The notes beneath the pieces are model-generated. The model searched no databases and was not told the DNA's origin. It saw only the letters and a program-made list of their open reading frames with translations. Source: Paractinoplanes durhamensis (lineage in GTDB: Bacteria; Actinomycetota; Actinomycetes; Mycobacteriales; Micromonosporaceae). From it: DNA of 64,000 nucleotides. Position numbers and translations under genes: made by a program. The stretch is taken from the NCBI RefSeq assembly GCF_016862175.1, contig NZ_BOML01000062.1, positions 1 to 64,000 on the forward strand, read 5' to 3'. Below, piece after piece: positions 35,241-44,227 of this stretch; position 1 is the first letter of the stretch, and every line of letters starts with the position of its first letter.

Positions 35241-35909
35241 GTGACCGCGCCTGTTTTGTCCACTGTGCCAGTTTCCACCCCGACGATCCCGCCGTACGCG
35301 ACGATGCTCGGCTTCACTCGCTACGTGACCCGCACCGGGCCCGCCAAGGCGACCTTCGTGGGCGGGCTGCGCAAGGCCCGGGAGCGGCGGTCCGGCTTCA
35401 ACCCGCACGGCCAGTTGGTCAAGGCGCTCAAGGCCGACATCGCCTTCCGCACCGGCGGCAGCTATCTCTCCGGCGTCACCGATCTGGTGAAAGACCGATG
35501 GAAGCCGCTCTATGAGGCGGTCAGCACCGGCGCGCTGGCCTACCTGGCCTCGCTCGGCGACCCGGAGCAGGTCGGGCTCGCGCAGACGCGGGACGCTCTC
35601 ACCCTGGTCGGGCCGCTGGCCGTGAAGATCAACCCGCACTTCGGCCTCCGCTACGAGGACGGGACACGGCAAGCGGTGCGGCTGCACTTCGACGAGGCGC
35701 CGCCGACGCCCGAGGCGGTCACCGCCGCGCTGCATCTGATGGCCCGGCACATGGACCAGATCCTGCCCAACGCCGAGCCGGTCCTGGTCGACCTGCGCCG
35801 CGGCGTCACCCACCGCATCGACCCGGGCGTCAAGCCGGCCGACATCGAGACTTGGCTGGCCGGCGAGGCTGCCGCCTTCACCGCCATGTGGTCGACAACC
35901 GTCGCCTGA
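35241..35909 (+). CDS. conserved hypothetical protein
   Basis: A 222-residue soluble protein that I do not recognise. No signal peptide. It contains VGGLRKARERRSGFNPHGQLVKALKADIAF, GGSYLSGVTDLVKDRWKPLYEAV and a compact C-terminus. The pattern resembles small actinobacterial proteins of unknown role with alpha/beta content. The GTG at 35241 is fixed by GAGGAGA seven bases upstream. It follows the MFS gene by 43 bases and ends before a strong palindromic terminator. Confidence 0.7.
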   Translation: MTAPVLSTVPVSTPTIPPYATMLGFTRYVTRTGPAKATFVGGLRKARERRSGFNPHGQLVKALKADIAFRTGGSYLSGVTDLVKDRWKPLYEAVSTGALAYLASLGDPEQVGLAQTRDALTLVGPLAVKINPHFGLRYEDGTRQAVRLHFDEAPPTPEAVTAALHLMARHMDQILPNAEPVLVDLRRGVTHRIDPGVKPADIETWLAGEAAAFTAMWSTTVA

Positions 35910-35919
35910 CCGGCCAGTC

Positions 35920-35951
35920 GTGGCCGCCGCCGCCCGGGCGGCGGCGGCCAC
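35920..35951. terminator. 32-base perfect palindrome, convergent terminator
   Basis: A perfect GC-only palindrome centred on CCGG, starting GTGGCCGCCGCC and mirrored. It sits 10 bases after one gene and 24 bases before the convergent DUF4188 stop, and so can end both transcripts. Confidence 0.8.
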
Positions 35952-35975
35952 CCACCCCCTCCGCTCGGCGCGCGG

Positions 35976-36470
35976 TCAGGCGGCGGCCTGGTCGGCGTTG
36001 TTGGCGCGGCGGCCCGCTGCGCCGCGGGTGGCACGGGTGAGCGGCACCGCGCGGCCGGCCTCGGCGAGGCCGAAGGGCGGCATGTTGCCGTAGAGGACTT
36101 CGAACGTGCCGTTCTGGACGACGTAGGTCTCGTGCCAGACGCCGACGTCGCCGCTGCTGCCGACCAATTTGTTCCAGCGCTTCCAGGCCGGGTGGTGCGG
36201 CAGGCGGGCGTCCTTCGCGAAGTCCTCGAGGTGTTCGACGCTGCGCCAATATTGGACCATCAGCGTGCCGCGCGGGCCGGCCCAAGACGTGAAGTGCAGC
36301 AGGCCGAGCTCCTTACGGCGGATCAGCTCGCGCATCATCGGGCCCATCGTGGCCGCGATCGGCAGCCACTTGTGGAGCTTCCACCACTTGTTGATGCGCA
36401 TGCCGATCAGGAAGACCACGAAGTCTCCGTCGACCTCCGCGGTCATCCAGCCGGGAACAACCTTCGCCAT
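35976..36470 (-). CDS. DUF4188 protein
   Basis: About 164 residues. The DUF4188 family opening is clear (VVPGWMTAEVDGDFVVFLIGMRINKWWKLHKW, residues about 4-35), followed by LLHFTSWAGPRGTLMVQYWRSVEHLEDFA and HHPAWKRWNKLV, which suggest a dimeric ferredoxin-like or monooxygenase-like fold. Catalytic role unknown. Two ATGs lie in tandem; the second (36470) has GGAGG five bases upstream and is preferred. It is divergent from a MerR regulator over a gap with an inverted repeat, so it is the likely target of that regulator. Confidence 0.85.
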   Translation of the reverse strand: MAKVVPGWMTAEVDGDFVVFLIGMRINKWWKLHKWLPIAATMGPMMRELIRRKELGLLHFTSWAGPRGTLMVQYWRSVEHLEDFAKDARLPHHPAWKRWNKLVGSSGDVGVWHETYVVQNGTFEVLYGNMPPFGLAEAGRAVPLTRATRGAAGRRANNADQAAA

Positions 36471-36514
36471 CATCGCCTCCGTAAAGATCAGATAGCTGAG
36501 TTTTAGATATCAGC

Positions 36515-36533
36515 ACTATCCGCTTCCGATAGT
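36515..36533. promoter_or_regulatory. candidate MerR operator
   Basis: ACTATCCGCTTCCGATAGT is an inverted repeat with 6-base arms and a 7-base centre, in the 95-bp gap between DUF4188 and merR-type gene. A second ACTATCC occurs at 36537. The dyad length of 19 bases suits MerR proteins acting on stretched promoters. Confidence 0.5.
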
Positions 36534-36566
36534 TAGACTATCCACTCGGAAGGGGATGATCGCAAG

Positions 36567-37232
36567 GTGCGCGTGGGAGAACTGAGCAGGCGGAGCGGGG
36601 TGCCGATCCCGACGATCAAGTACTACCTGCGGGAGGGACTGCTGCCGCCGGGCGCCGCCACGGCCGCCAACCAGGCCGATTACGGTGACGAGCACCTGCG
36701 GCGACTGCTGCTCGTGCGGGCGCTGATCGACGTCGGCGGCGTGTCGGTCGCGGGCGCGCGCGATGTGGTCGCGGCGCTCGGCGCGCACGCCGGCGATCCG
36801 CTCGAGCTGCTCGGGACGGCCCAGTCGGCGATCGCGCCGCGGCACCGGCCCGACCGGGAGACGCCCGACTGGCAGGCCGCCCGCAAGCGGGTGCTGGCCC
36901 TGATCGTCGAGCGCGGCTGGCTCGTCCACCCCGACTCCCCCGAGATCGACCTGGTGGCCGACACCCTCACGACCGGCGGCTCGCTCGGCGTCGAGGAGCT
37001 GCTCGCCAACCTCGACAGCTATGCCGACTCGGCCGCCTCGATCGCGGCCGTCGAGGTCGGCACCGTTCTGGCCCGCCCCGACCCGGCTTCCCAAATGGAG
37101 CTGGTGGTGCTCGGCACGGTGTTCGGCGAGGCCCTGTTCAGCGCTCTGCGCCTGCTCGCCCACCAGCACGAGAGCGCTCGCCAACTCGGTGTCATCGAGC
37201 CGCCGCAAGAGAATCCGAGAATCCCTCAGTAG
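36567..37232 (+). CDS. MerR-family transcriptional regulator
   Basis: A 221-residue MerR protein. The winged HTH is at the start (VGELSRRSGVPIPTIKYYLREGLLPPG), followed by the dimerisation helix region. The C-terminal effector part of about 120 residues is hydrophobic and helical, with no Cys cluster, which argues against metal sensing and for an organic ligand. Divergent from the DUF4188 gene. The GTG start is supported by GGAAGGGG about 11 bases upstream; a second GTG two codons on is possible. Confidence 0.9.
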   Translation: MRVGELSRRSGVPIPTIKYYLREGLLPPGAATAANQADYGDEHLRRLLLVRALIDVGGVSVAGARDVVAALGAHAGDPLELLGTAQSAIAPRHRPDRETPDWQAARKRVLALIVERGWLVHPDSPEIDLVADTLTTGGSLGVEELLANLDSYADSAASIAAVEVGTVLARPDPASQMELVVLGTVFGEALFSALRLLAHQHESARQLGVIEPPQENPRIPQ

Positions 37233-37298
37233 CGAAATGGTTGCGGACGATGGGCTCGGTGTAAGCGAGGGGCGAGGCGCGTCGGGGGGCGTTCCGTT

Positions 37299-38267
37299 AT
37301 GCAGGTCATGAAGAAGATCACCGCAATCATGGCAACCAGTGGCGCGATCGCCGGCGGGCTCGCCGGGGCGGCGCCGGCCACGGCCGCGAGCAGCAGCAAC
37401 CCGGTCGCGTACGTCCGCAACGGCGACATCTATGTCAGCAGGAGCGGCGGGGAGAGCCGGCTGACCACCGGCGGCGGCCGCTCCCGCCCGCAGTGGTCGC
37501 CCGACGGCCGCCAGATCGCGTACCTCAAGGGTGGTCAGCTCTGGGCCATGACGGCCGACGGCGGCACCGCGCGCCGGCTCACCACCCGCGCCGCCGCCGG
37601 GCCGTCCTGGTCGCCGGACGGTAAGTGGATCGCCTTCGCCTCGCTGTCCTGCGCCGGCGGGCCGGGGGTCTACCGGATCTCCACGGTAACCGCCAAGGCA
37701 ACGCCCGAGGTGCTGTTCCCGCGCGACTGCCGCGGCGAGGAACTGCCGGCCGAGCCGGCGATCGCGGTCGGCGGCAAGACCGCGACCCTGACCGAGCGGC
37801 TGCGCATCGATGACGCGGTGGCCTGGTCGCCGGACGGTGCCAAGATCGCGTTCCGGGGCGGGGACTGCGAGTCGGTCTACGACGCCTGCCTGAGCGTGGG
37901 CACGGTGGCGACCGGCGGCGAGCAGGCGGTGGCCGCGTACGGCGGGGGCAGCCTGCAGAACCGGGGCTTCGCGGTGGTGCCGGGCTGGCGATCGGACGGG
38001 CAGCGGCTCTCCTGGACCGCCTACCAGGAGGGTGAGACGGCCGCCCAGAACGAGCCGGTGCACCTGGTCGAGTACGACCCGGCGACCCGGGTCAAGCGCA
38101 CCGTCGGCGGGGTCGGGGACCGCGAGATGGCGTACACCGACAGCACGCACGGCCTGGTCACCGGCCAGTACCGGGGGCACTCGTGGGTGATGATGGTCGG
38201 CCTGGCCGACGGGTCCCGGACGCCGTTCCGGGAAGGTTCGCAGCCGAGTGTCCGCGCCATCCGCTAA
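37299..38267 (+). CDS. secreted beta-propeller (TolB/WD40-like) protein
   Basis: A 322-residue exported protein. A signal peptide (MKKITAIMATSGAIAGGLAGAAPATA) precedes a propeller with repeated PD40-type blades: RPQWSPDGRQIAYL, GPSWSPDGKWIAFA and AVAWSPDGAKIAFRG. Two to four Cys pairs may add disulfides. It probably binds a ligand outside the cell; no catalytic motif is visible. Either the ATG at 37299 or the one at 37308 could start it; the latter gives a cleaner signal peptide. Confidence 0.85.
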   Translation: MQVMKKITAIMATSGAIAGGLAGAAPATAASSSNPVAYVRNGDIYVSRSGGESRLTTGGGRSRPQWSPDGRQIAYLKGGQLWAMTADGGTARRLTTRAAAGPSWSPDGKWIAFASLSCAGGPGVYRISTVTAKATPEVLFPRDCRGEELPAEPAIAVGGKTATLTERLRIDDAVAWSPDGAKIAFRGGDCESVYDACLSVGTVATGGEQAVAAYGGGSLQNRGFAVVPGWRSDGQRLSWTAYQEGETAAQNEPVHLVEYDPATRVKRTVGGVGDREMAYTDSTHGLVTGQYRGHSWVMMVGLADGSRTPFREGSQPSVRAIR

Positions 38268-38306
38268 GCGGTGGCGGGGAAGGTGCCGAACAGAAGTTCA
38301 GACCGG

Positions 38307-38323
38307 TGGCAACCAGGTTGCCA
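38307..38323. promoter_or_regulatory. 17-bp perfect palindrome upstream of a hypothetical gene
   Basis: TGGCAACCAGGTTGCCA has 8-base arms around one central base. It lies 28 bases before the ATG at 38352, which is a promoter-operator position. It could instead be a small hairpin ending the propeller gene, whose stop is 40 bases away. Confidence 0.45.
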
Positions 38324-38351
38324 TCCCGCATACGCACGTGGGGATCAGCAT

Positions 38352-38741
38352 ATGACCGTCTCCGGCCTGGGAACGACACGCACCCATTACCCGCCCCTCT
38401 CGGCTCCGCCCCGGCGGGCGCAGGTGGAGAAGAACCGGAACCACGACTTCGAGGCCCTGACCCCGTCCGACCGGGAGCTCATCTTCCAGGTCACCGGGCA
38501 GCGGGTGGGCCCGGACTTCGATCCGGAGAAGGACAAGCCGACGAGCTTCGCGACCGCCCTCGCGGCCGAGCGGGCCACCGGCCACCTGGCGCCCGGGCAG
38601 CCGGTCACCGCGGTCTACCTCAAGGATCTGCACCACCGCTACCAGCGGGCGAGCGCCCCCAGCCCACTCGGGTCGTACCTGGACAAGGCGCTGACCTACC
38701 TGGCGGCGAGCGGCCCGCGGCGCATCGACGTCTCGGCCTAG
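38352..38741 (+). CDS. small conserved hypothetical protein
   Basis: A 129-residue soluble protein, not recognised. The N-terminus is Pro-rich (THYPPLSAPPRRAQVEKN). The rest is helical with ALTPSDRELIFQVTGQRVGPDFDPEK, a possible small globular unit. The ATG at 38352 is chosen as the first codon of the conserved-looking part; upstream extension is poor. It precedes trmB by 55 bases in the same direction. Confidence 0.6.
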   Translation: MTVSGLGTTRTHYPPLSAPPRRAQVEKNRNHDFEALTPSDRELIFQVTGQRVGPDFDPEKDKPTSFATALAAERATGHLAPGQPVTAVYLKDLHHRYQRASAPSPLGSYLDKALTYLAASGPRRIDVSA

Positions 38742-38796
38742 GGGTCAGCCCTGCGTGACCGGCAGGGCAGACCCTGGCCCTATCGTTGTCGGCGCT

Positions 38797-39474
38797 ATGA
38801 CGAACAGCGCCGGCCAACGCCCGATCCGCACCTTCCACCCCCGCCGGGGGCGGATGAGTTCGCGGCACCATGACGCGCACGCCGAGTTGTGGCCGCGCTT
38901 CGGGCTGACCGTCGAGGACGGTGACCGCACTCCGCTCGACCTGGGCCGGCTGTTCGGAAACGACGACCTGGTGGTGCTGGAGATCGGGTTCGGGATGGGT
39001 GACACCACGGCCGCGATGGCGGCCGCCGACCCGGGCCGCGGCTATCTGGGCGTCGAGGTGCACACCCCGGGCATCGGGAACCTGCTCGCGCTGGTCGGCG
39101 AGCAGGGTCTGACCAATGTCCGGGTCGCGCACGGCGACGCGATGGAGCTGGTGCACCGGATCGCGCCGGGCGCGCTCGACGCCGTACACGTATTTTTTCC
39201 GGATCCTTGGCCGAAGGCCCGTCATCACAAGCGCCGGCTGATCCGCCCGGACAACGTCGCCCTGCTGCGCGAACGGTTGCGCCCGGGCGGTGTGCTGCAC
39301 TGCGCCACCGACTGGCCGCACTACGCCGAGGCGATGGCCGAGGTTCTGGCGGCCGACCCCGGGCTGGAGCGAGCGGGCGACGATCGGGCGGGCCGACCGG
39401 AGACGAAATTCGAGCGCCGTGGCACAACCGCCGGTCGGCCCATCGCGGATCTGCGATTCCAGCGCCGCCCGTGA
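38797..39474 (+). CDS. trmB: tRNA (guanine-N7-)-methyltransferase
   Basis: A 225-residue SAM-dependent methyltransferase that makes m7G46 in tRNA. It has VLEIGFGMGDTTAAMA for SAM binding, YLGVEVHTPGIGNLL, and the TrmB signature VFFPDPWPKARHHKRRL with FERRGTTAGRPIADL at the end. The N-terminus is RTFHPRRGRMSSRH. The ATG at 38797 fits the family length; an earlier GTG is possible. Housekeeping role. Confidence 0.95.
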   Translation: MTNSAGQRPIRTFHPRRGRMSSRHHDAHAELWPRFGLTVEDGDRTPLDLGRLFGNDDLVVLEIGFGMGDTTAAMAAADPGRGYLGVEVHTPGIGNLLALVGEQGLTNVRVAHGDAMELVHRIAPGALDAVHVFFPDPWPKARHHKRRLIRPDNVALLRERLRPGGVLHCATDWPHYAEAMAEVLAADPGLERAGDDRAGRPETKFERRGTTAGRPIADLRFQRRP

Positions 39475-39509
39475 ATCACCACCTTTAGGCTGAAAGCCGG
39501 AGGTAGGGC

Positions 39510-41630
39510 ATGGTGGTGGAAGACGCCGGACGGGCATGGCCTACCAATCGGGCGGCGGCCGGATGGCGGCCAGGCCTACTCGAGGAAGGCCTGCTGCCCA
39601 TCTCGGCCGAGCTGCATCGTGGCGTGCTGACCAGCGGTGCCGCCGATCAGCTGGCGGCGCTGGTGGCCAGGGCCGCGCACGCGCCGGTCGGCCTGATCCA
39701 CTTCCTGCAGGGCGGGCGGCTGCGGCTCTACGGCGGCTGGGGTGTGGCCGGCTCATGGGACGAGATCGCCGACACGCCGATCGACAACTCCCTGACCGGG
39801 CTGGTGCTGCACAACGACGACCCGGTGGTGATCAGCGATCTCGCCGCCGACGAGCGGGGGGCCGGTCTGGGTGCCGCGCGGCACGGCGCGTATCTCGGTC
39901 ATTCGGTACGCGACCAGCAGGGTGCCGTGCTCGGCGTCTGCTGCGCCTCCGACCCCGAACCGCGGAAGTGGACCCTCGACGAGGTCGCCGCGGTCGCCGA
40001 GGCCGCCCAGGTGTGCACCCTGCTGATCACCGAGCAGCTGGCCCGCTACGAGATCGACCAGCAGCGCCGCTTCCTGGACGCGGTGCTCGGCAGCCTGCAC
40101 GACGGTGTCACCGCCTGCGACGCCGACGGCAGCATCGTGTTCGTCAACGAGCGGATGCGGCAGATGTGGGAGGACGCCGGGCTGCCCGGTGACGCGCTGC
40201 CCGCCGACGGTTTCACCGACGCCGACGGCCGGCCGCTGAGCCAGAACGACCTGGGCCTGTTCCGGGCGCTGCGCGGTGATCACCTACGCGACGACGAGGT
40301 GATCCTGCACGGCCCGGACGGCCGCACCCGGCACTACCTGGTCGACGCGCACCCGATCACCGGGCCGGGCGGGCACACCGTCGGCGCGGTGCAGGCCGTG
40401 CAGGACGTGACCCGCCGCCGCCGGGTGGAGCGGTTCCGGACCTGCGAGCTGGCCGTCACCACCGCGCTGGCCGAGGCGCCGAGCATCGAGGCGGCCGGCC
40501 CGCGGGTGCTGGAGGCGGTGGTCGGCACCCTCGAATGGGCGCACGCCGAGCTGTGGCTGGTCGACCAGGCCGCGGGGGTGGTGCGCTCGGCCGCGCACTG
40601 GAGCGCCCCCGGTCGGGACACCGAGATCGCCGTCCCGGTCGACCTGCCGTTCGGGCAGGGGCTGGCCGGCCGGGCCTGGCAGGTGGGCAAGCCGCTGTGG
40701 ATCCGCGACGTGGGCCAGCCGCAGAGTCTGATCTCCAAGGAGGTCGCCGCGTCGTCCCGGCTGCACGCGGCGCTGGCCGTGCCGGTCCGGGAGGGGTTCG
40801 AGACGCTCGGCGTGCTCACCGTCTTCGCCGACACCGTCGAGGACTCCGAGGACGAGTTGCTGGCGCTGATGGCCGGGATCGCCGCGCACATCGGCCAGTT
40901 CGTCGAGCGGCGCCTGGTCGAGGACCTGCAGCTGCAGCTGAACCGCTCGAAGAACGAATACCTGGCGCTGATCGGGCACGAGCTGCGTACCCCGCTCACC
41001 TCGATCAGTGCCTACACCGAACTGCTGCGCGAGGCCGACGACGCGAGCCTGGTCGCCGACGGGCCGCGGCTGCTCGAGGTGATCGACCGCAACACCAACC
41101 AGCTGCGGCACATCATCACCGAGCTGATGGAGCTGTCCGCGCTGGACGCCGGGCACGCCGACGTGCAGCTGGCGCCGATGGACCTGGCCGAGGTGGTCCG
41201 CGACTCGGTGGCCAAGGCGCGCGCCGCGGTCCAGGACGCGCCGCTGGTCATCGACGACGAGCTGCCGGCGAACCTGGTGCTGCCGGGCGACCGCAAACGG
41301 CTGCGCCAGGTCGTCGACAACCTGCTCGGCAACGCGGTCAAGTACAGCCCGGACGGCGGCCACATCGGGGTGACCCTGCGGGCGGCCGGCCGCGCCGCCG
41401 AGCTGGCGGTCTCCGACACCGGGCTGGGGGTGACCGCCGACGAGCGGGAGAAACTGTTCACCGGCCTCTACCGCACCAGCCGGGGACGGGACAAGACGAT
41501 CCCGGGCACCGGCCTCGGCATGACGCTGAGCCGCGCGGTCGTCTCCCGGCACCACGGCAGCATCGAGCTGGTCGACCACGAGGGACCGGGCACCACCGTC
41601 CTGGTGCGGCTGCCGATGGATGCCCGCTGA
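39510..41630 (+). CDS. orphan multi-domain sensor histidine kinase (GAF-PAS-GAF-HisKA-HATPase)
   Basis: A 706-residue soluble kinase without transmembrane helices. Domains in order: GAF (about 45-175), PAS (about 190-310, with VLGSLHDGVTACDADGSIVFVN), a second GAF (about 320-470), HisKA with phospho-acceptor His490 in LIGHELRTPLTSI, and HATPase with NLLGNAVKYSPDG, SDTGLGV and GTGLGM. The two GAFs suggest a redox, light or small-ligand sensor. No response regulator gene is next to it, so it is an orphan here. GGAGG precedes the ATG. It starts 36 bases after trmB. Confidence 0.92.
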   Translation: MVVEDAGRAWPTNRAAAGWRPGLLEEGLLPISAELHRGVLTSGAADQLAALVARAAHAPVGLIHFLQGGRLRLYGGWGVAGSWDEIADTPIDNSLTGLVLHNDDPVVISDLAADERGAGLGAARHGAYLGHSVRDQQGAVLGVCCASDPEPRKWTLDEVAAVAEAAQVCTLLITEQLARYEIDQQRRFLDAVLGSLHDGVTACDADGSIVFVNERMRQMWEDAGLPGDALPADGFTDADGRPLSQNDLGLFRALRGDHLRDDEVILHGPDGRTRHYLVDAHPITGPGGHTVGAVQAVQDVTRRRRVERFRTCELAVTTALAEAPSIEAAGPRVLEAVVGTLEWAHAELWLVDQAAGVVRSAAHWSAPGRDTEIAVPVDLPFGQGLAGRAWQVGKPLWIRDVGQPQSLISKEVAASSRLHAALAVPVREGFETLGVLTVFADTVEDSEDELLALMAGIAAHIGQFVERRLVEDLQLQLNRSKNEYLALIGHELRTPLTSISAYTELLREADDASLVADGPRLLEVIDRNTNQLRHIITELMELSALDAGHADVQLAPMDLAEVVRDSVAKARAAVQDAPLVIDDELPANLVLPGDRKRLRQVVDNLLGNAVKYSPDGGHIGVTLRAAGRAAELAVSDTGLGVTADEREKLFTGLYRTSRGRDKTIPGTGLGMTLSRAVVSRHHGSIELVDHEGPGTTVLVRLPMDAR

Positions 41631-41667
41631 GGTTTTTGTTGTATCGACGCCTTCCGAAACATCTACC

Positions 41668-41693
41668 GGGGTGCGAGCAACCTTTTGCACCCC
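41668..41693. terminator. hairpin between histidine kinase and arabinanase genes
   Basis: GGGGTGC (41668-41674) pairs with GCACCCC (41687-41693) across a 12-base loop. It lies 38 bases past the kinase stop and 50 before the next start, so it may be either the kinase terminator or an operator for the arabinanase pair. Confidence 0.45.
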
Positions 41694-41742
41694 TTCGGCC
41701 ACTGCTTCCCCGAGCAGTCCACCGACTCGGAAGGCACCCCCC

Positions 41743-42726
41743 ATGCGATTCCGCCTGCGCACCACCATGCTGGCCGGTGTCACCGCCCTAGTGGCGGCGA
41801 CGGCCAGCATCTACGGCCTGTCCTCGGCCGACGCCGCGACCTACCCCAATCCGGGGCTGGTCACCGGCTCGACCGGGGCGCACGACCCCACGATCGTGAA
41901 GCGACCCACCGGTGGTTACCTCCTCGCCACCACCGGCGCCGGCATCACGCTGAAGACCTCGTCCGACCGGACCGCGTTCGCCGACGCCGGTAAGGCGTTC
42001 CCCAACGGCACCTCGTGGGCCGACCCGTACACCAACGGCGACGCCAACCTGTGGGCGCCGGACATCTCCTATCAGGGCGGCAAGTACCTGATGTACTACG
42101 CCGCCTCCAGCTTCGGCTCCAGCAAGTCGGCGATCTTCCTGGCCGGCAGCACCACCGGCGCGGCCGGCTCGTGGACCAACTACGGCAAGGTCATCGAGTC
42201 CACCACCAGCAGCGGCTGGAACGCGATCGACCCGAACCTCACCGTCACTCCCTCCGGTGAATGGTGGCTGTCGTTCGGCTCCTTCTGGAGCGGCATCAAG
42301 ATGGTCAAGATCAACCCGAGCAGCGGCAAGCGGGCGGACAGCGCGATGTACAACATCGCCGAGCGGTTCGTGAACTCGAAGTCGGTCGAGGCGCCGTTCA
42401 TCTACTACCACGGCGGCTACTACTACCTGTTCATGTCGTTCGACTTCTGCTGCCAGGGCGCGTCCAGCACCTACCGGACCATGGTGGCCCGCTCGAAGAC
42501 GGTGACCGGGCCGTACGTGGACCGGGCCGGCGTCGCGACGACCGCGGGCGGCGGCACCCAGATCCTCGCCGCGCACGACGCCGTCTACGGCCCCGGGCAC
42601 CCGGCGGTCATCGCCGACGGGACCCAGGACGTGCTGGTCTACCACTACTACACCAGCTCCGGCGCCGCCAAGCTCGGCATCAACCTGCTCGGCTGGGACT
42701 CGTCCGCCTGGCCCTACGTCTACTGA
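41743..42726 (+). CDS. secreted arabinan endo-1,5-alpha-L-arabinosidase (GH43)
   Basis: A 327-residue GH43 enzyme with a signal peptide (MRFRLRTTMLAGVTALVAATASIYGLSSADA). The five-blade propeller residues are visible: catalytic-base Asp in AHDPTIVK, supporting Asp in AIDPNLTV and acid Glu in VEAPFIYY. The SFDFCCQGASSTYR segment is typical of endo-arabinanases. It would cut the arabinan side chains of plant pectin outside the cell. GGAAGG precedes the ATG. The exo-acting GH43 gene follows 11 bases later, and they form an operon. Confidence 0.9.
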   Translation: MRFRLRTTMLAGVTALVAATASIYGLSSADAATYPNPGLVTGSTGAHDPTIVKRPTGGYLLATTGAGITLKTSSDRTAFADAGKAFPNGTSWADPYTNGDANLWAPDISYQGGKYLMYYAASSFGSSKSAIFLAGSTTGAAGSWTNYGKVIESTTSSGWNAIDPNLTVTPSGEWWLSFGSFWSGIKMVKINPSSGKRADSAMYNIAERFVNSKSVEAPFIYYHGGYYYLFMSFDFCCQGASSTYRTMVARSKTVTGPYVDRAGVATTAGGGTQILAAHDAVYGPGHPAVIADGTQDVLVYHYYTSSGAAKLGINLLGWDSSAWPYVY

Positions 42727-42737
42727 GGAGGAACGTC

Positions 42738-44219
42738 ATGCTCCGGAAAATCCTGCTTGCCCTCCTCCTGGTCGTGACCGGTTCGGTGGCGATCGTCCTG
42801 CGCCCCGACACCAGCCAGGCGGCCGTCGCCTTCAGCAATCCCCTCGCGGCCGCGCCCTACGGCGCCGACCCGTGGATGGGCTACTACAACGGCTACTACT
42901 ACGTGGCCGCCACCACCTGGAACTCGCAGATCGTGATCAAGAAGGCGACGTCGGTGGCCGCGCTCCCCGGCGCCGGTGAGTCGGTCGTCTTCACCGGCAG
43001 CGGCACCGCCAACTGCTGCAACATGTGGGCGCCGTCGCTGCACCGGCTCAGCGGTCCGAACGGGACACGCTGGTATCTCTACTACACGGCCGGCACCACC
43101 GCCTGCTGCGACGGCCAGCGATCGTACGTCCTGGAAAGCTCCGGCAACGATCCGATGGGCCCCTACACCTACAAGGGGCAGCTGAACGTGCAGTCCGGCA
43201 ACGGCTGGGCGATCGACGGCAGCGTGGCCACCATCAACGGCGCGAACTACTACTTCTACTCGTCGTGGGTGGGCAACCTGCAGAGCCTGTTCGTGGCGCC
43301 GCTGTCGAACCCGTGGACGGTCAGCGCCTACGGCACCCGGATCTCCTACCCGACGTACTCGTGGGAGATGGTCGGCGGCAACACCGAGGAGGCACCCTAC
43401 GTCGTACAACATAACGGGGTCACGTATTTGACCTTCTCGGCCAGCTCGTGCAACACCCCCGACTACAAGCTCGGCATGCTCACCCTCACCGGCAGCAATC
43501 CGCTGGCCGCGAGCTCGTGGACCAAGAAGAGCACCGCGATCTTCCAGCGCAGCGACGCGAACGCCGTCTACGGACCCGGTGGCCAGGGCTTCTTCAACTC
43601 GCCGGACGGCACCGAGACGTGGCTGGTCTACCACGCCAACGAGAGCACCACCCAGGGCTGCGGCGGGACACGGACCACCCGGATCAAGAAGGTCACCTGG
43701 AATTCCGACGGAAGCCCCAATTTGGGTACGCCGGACAAGCTGTCGACGTCGCTCACGGCTCCGGCCGGCGACCCGGGCGGCACCGTCTCGTTCCCGGTGG
43801 CCGGCACGAAGTATCGGGTGATCGGCAAGGGCAGCGGCAAGGTCCTCGACGCGCAGAACTGCGGCACCGCCAACGGCACCGCGATCCAGCAGTGGACGTC
43901 GCTGGGCAACGCCTGTCAGCAGTGGACGTTCACGAAGACGACCAGCAACTACTACCGGATCACCAACGCCAACAGCGGCACCGTCCTCGACTCGGTGAAC
44001 TGCGGCGCCACCAACGGCACCGCGGTCGACCTGTGGGCGAGTCTCTCGAACGTCTGCCAGGAGTGGAGCCTGACCCCGATCAACGGCGGTTACCTGATCG
44101 CCAACCGGGGCAACGGCCTGGTCCTCGACGTGACCGACTGCGGCAGCGCGGACGGCGTCGCCGTCCGCCAGTGGTCCGCCCTGGGCAACACCTGTCAGGA
44201 GTGGACCATCACCGCGTAA
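42738..44219 (+). CDS. secreted exo-arabinofuranosidase-like GH43 with C-terminal CBM13
   Basis: A 493-residue secreted enzyme. Signal peptide, then a GH43 propeller (about 30-345) with Asp in YGADPWMGYY, Asp in AIDGSVATING and Glu in EEAPYVVQ. A ricin-type beta-trefoil (about 355-493) has three QxW-like repeats (QQWTSLGN, VDLWASLSN, RQWSALGNTCQEWT). The catalytic half looks like GH43_26 exo-alpha-1,5-L-arabinofuranosidases. It probably finishes the oligomers made by the upstream endo-enzyme, with the trefoil binding arabinose- or galactose-containing polysaccharide. GAGGAGG precedes the ATG. Confidence 0.88.
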   Translation: MLRKILLALLLVVTGSVAIVLRPDTSQAAVAFSNPLAAAPYGADPWMGYYNGYYYVAATTWNSQIVIKKATSVAALPGAGESVVFTGSGTANCCNMWAPSLHRLSGPNGTRWYLYYTAGTTACCDGQRSYVLESSGNDPMGPYTYKGQLNVQSGNGWAIDGSVATINGANYYFYSSWVGNLQSLFVAPLSNPWTVSAYGTRISYPTYSWEMVGGNTEEAPYVVQHNGVTYLTFSASSCNTPDYKLGMLTLTGSNPLAASSWTKKSTAIFQRSDANAVYGPGGQGFFNSPDGTETWLVYHANESTTQGCGGTRTTRIKKVTWNSDGSPNLGTPDKLSTSLTAPAGDPGGTVSFPVAGTKYRVIGKGSGKVLDAQNCGTANGTAIQQWTSLGNACQQWTFTKTTSNYYRITNANSGTVLDSVNCGATNGTAVDLWASLSNVCQEWSLTPINGGYLIANRGNGLVLDVTDCGSADGVAVRQWSALGNTCQEWTITA

Positions 44220-44227
44220 GCAGGAAT

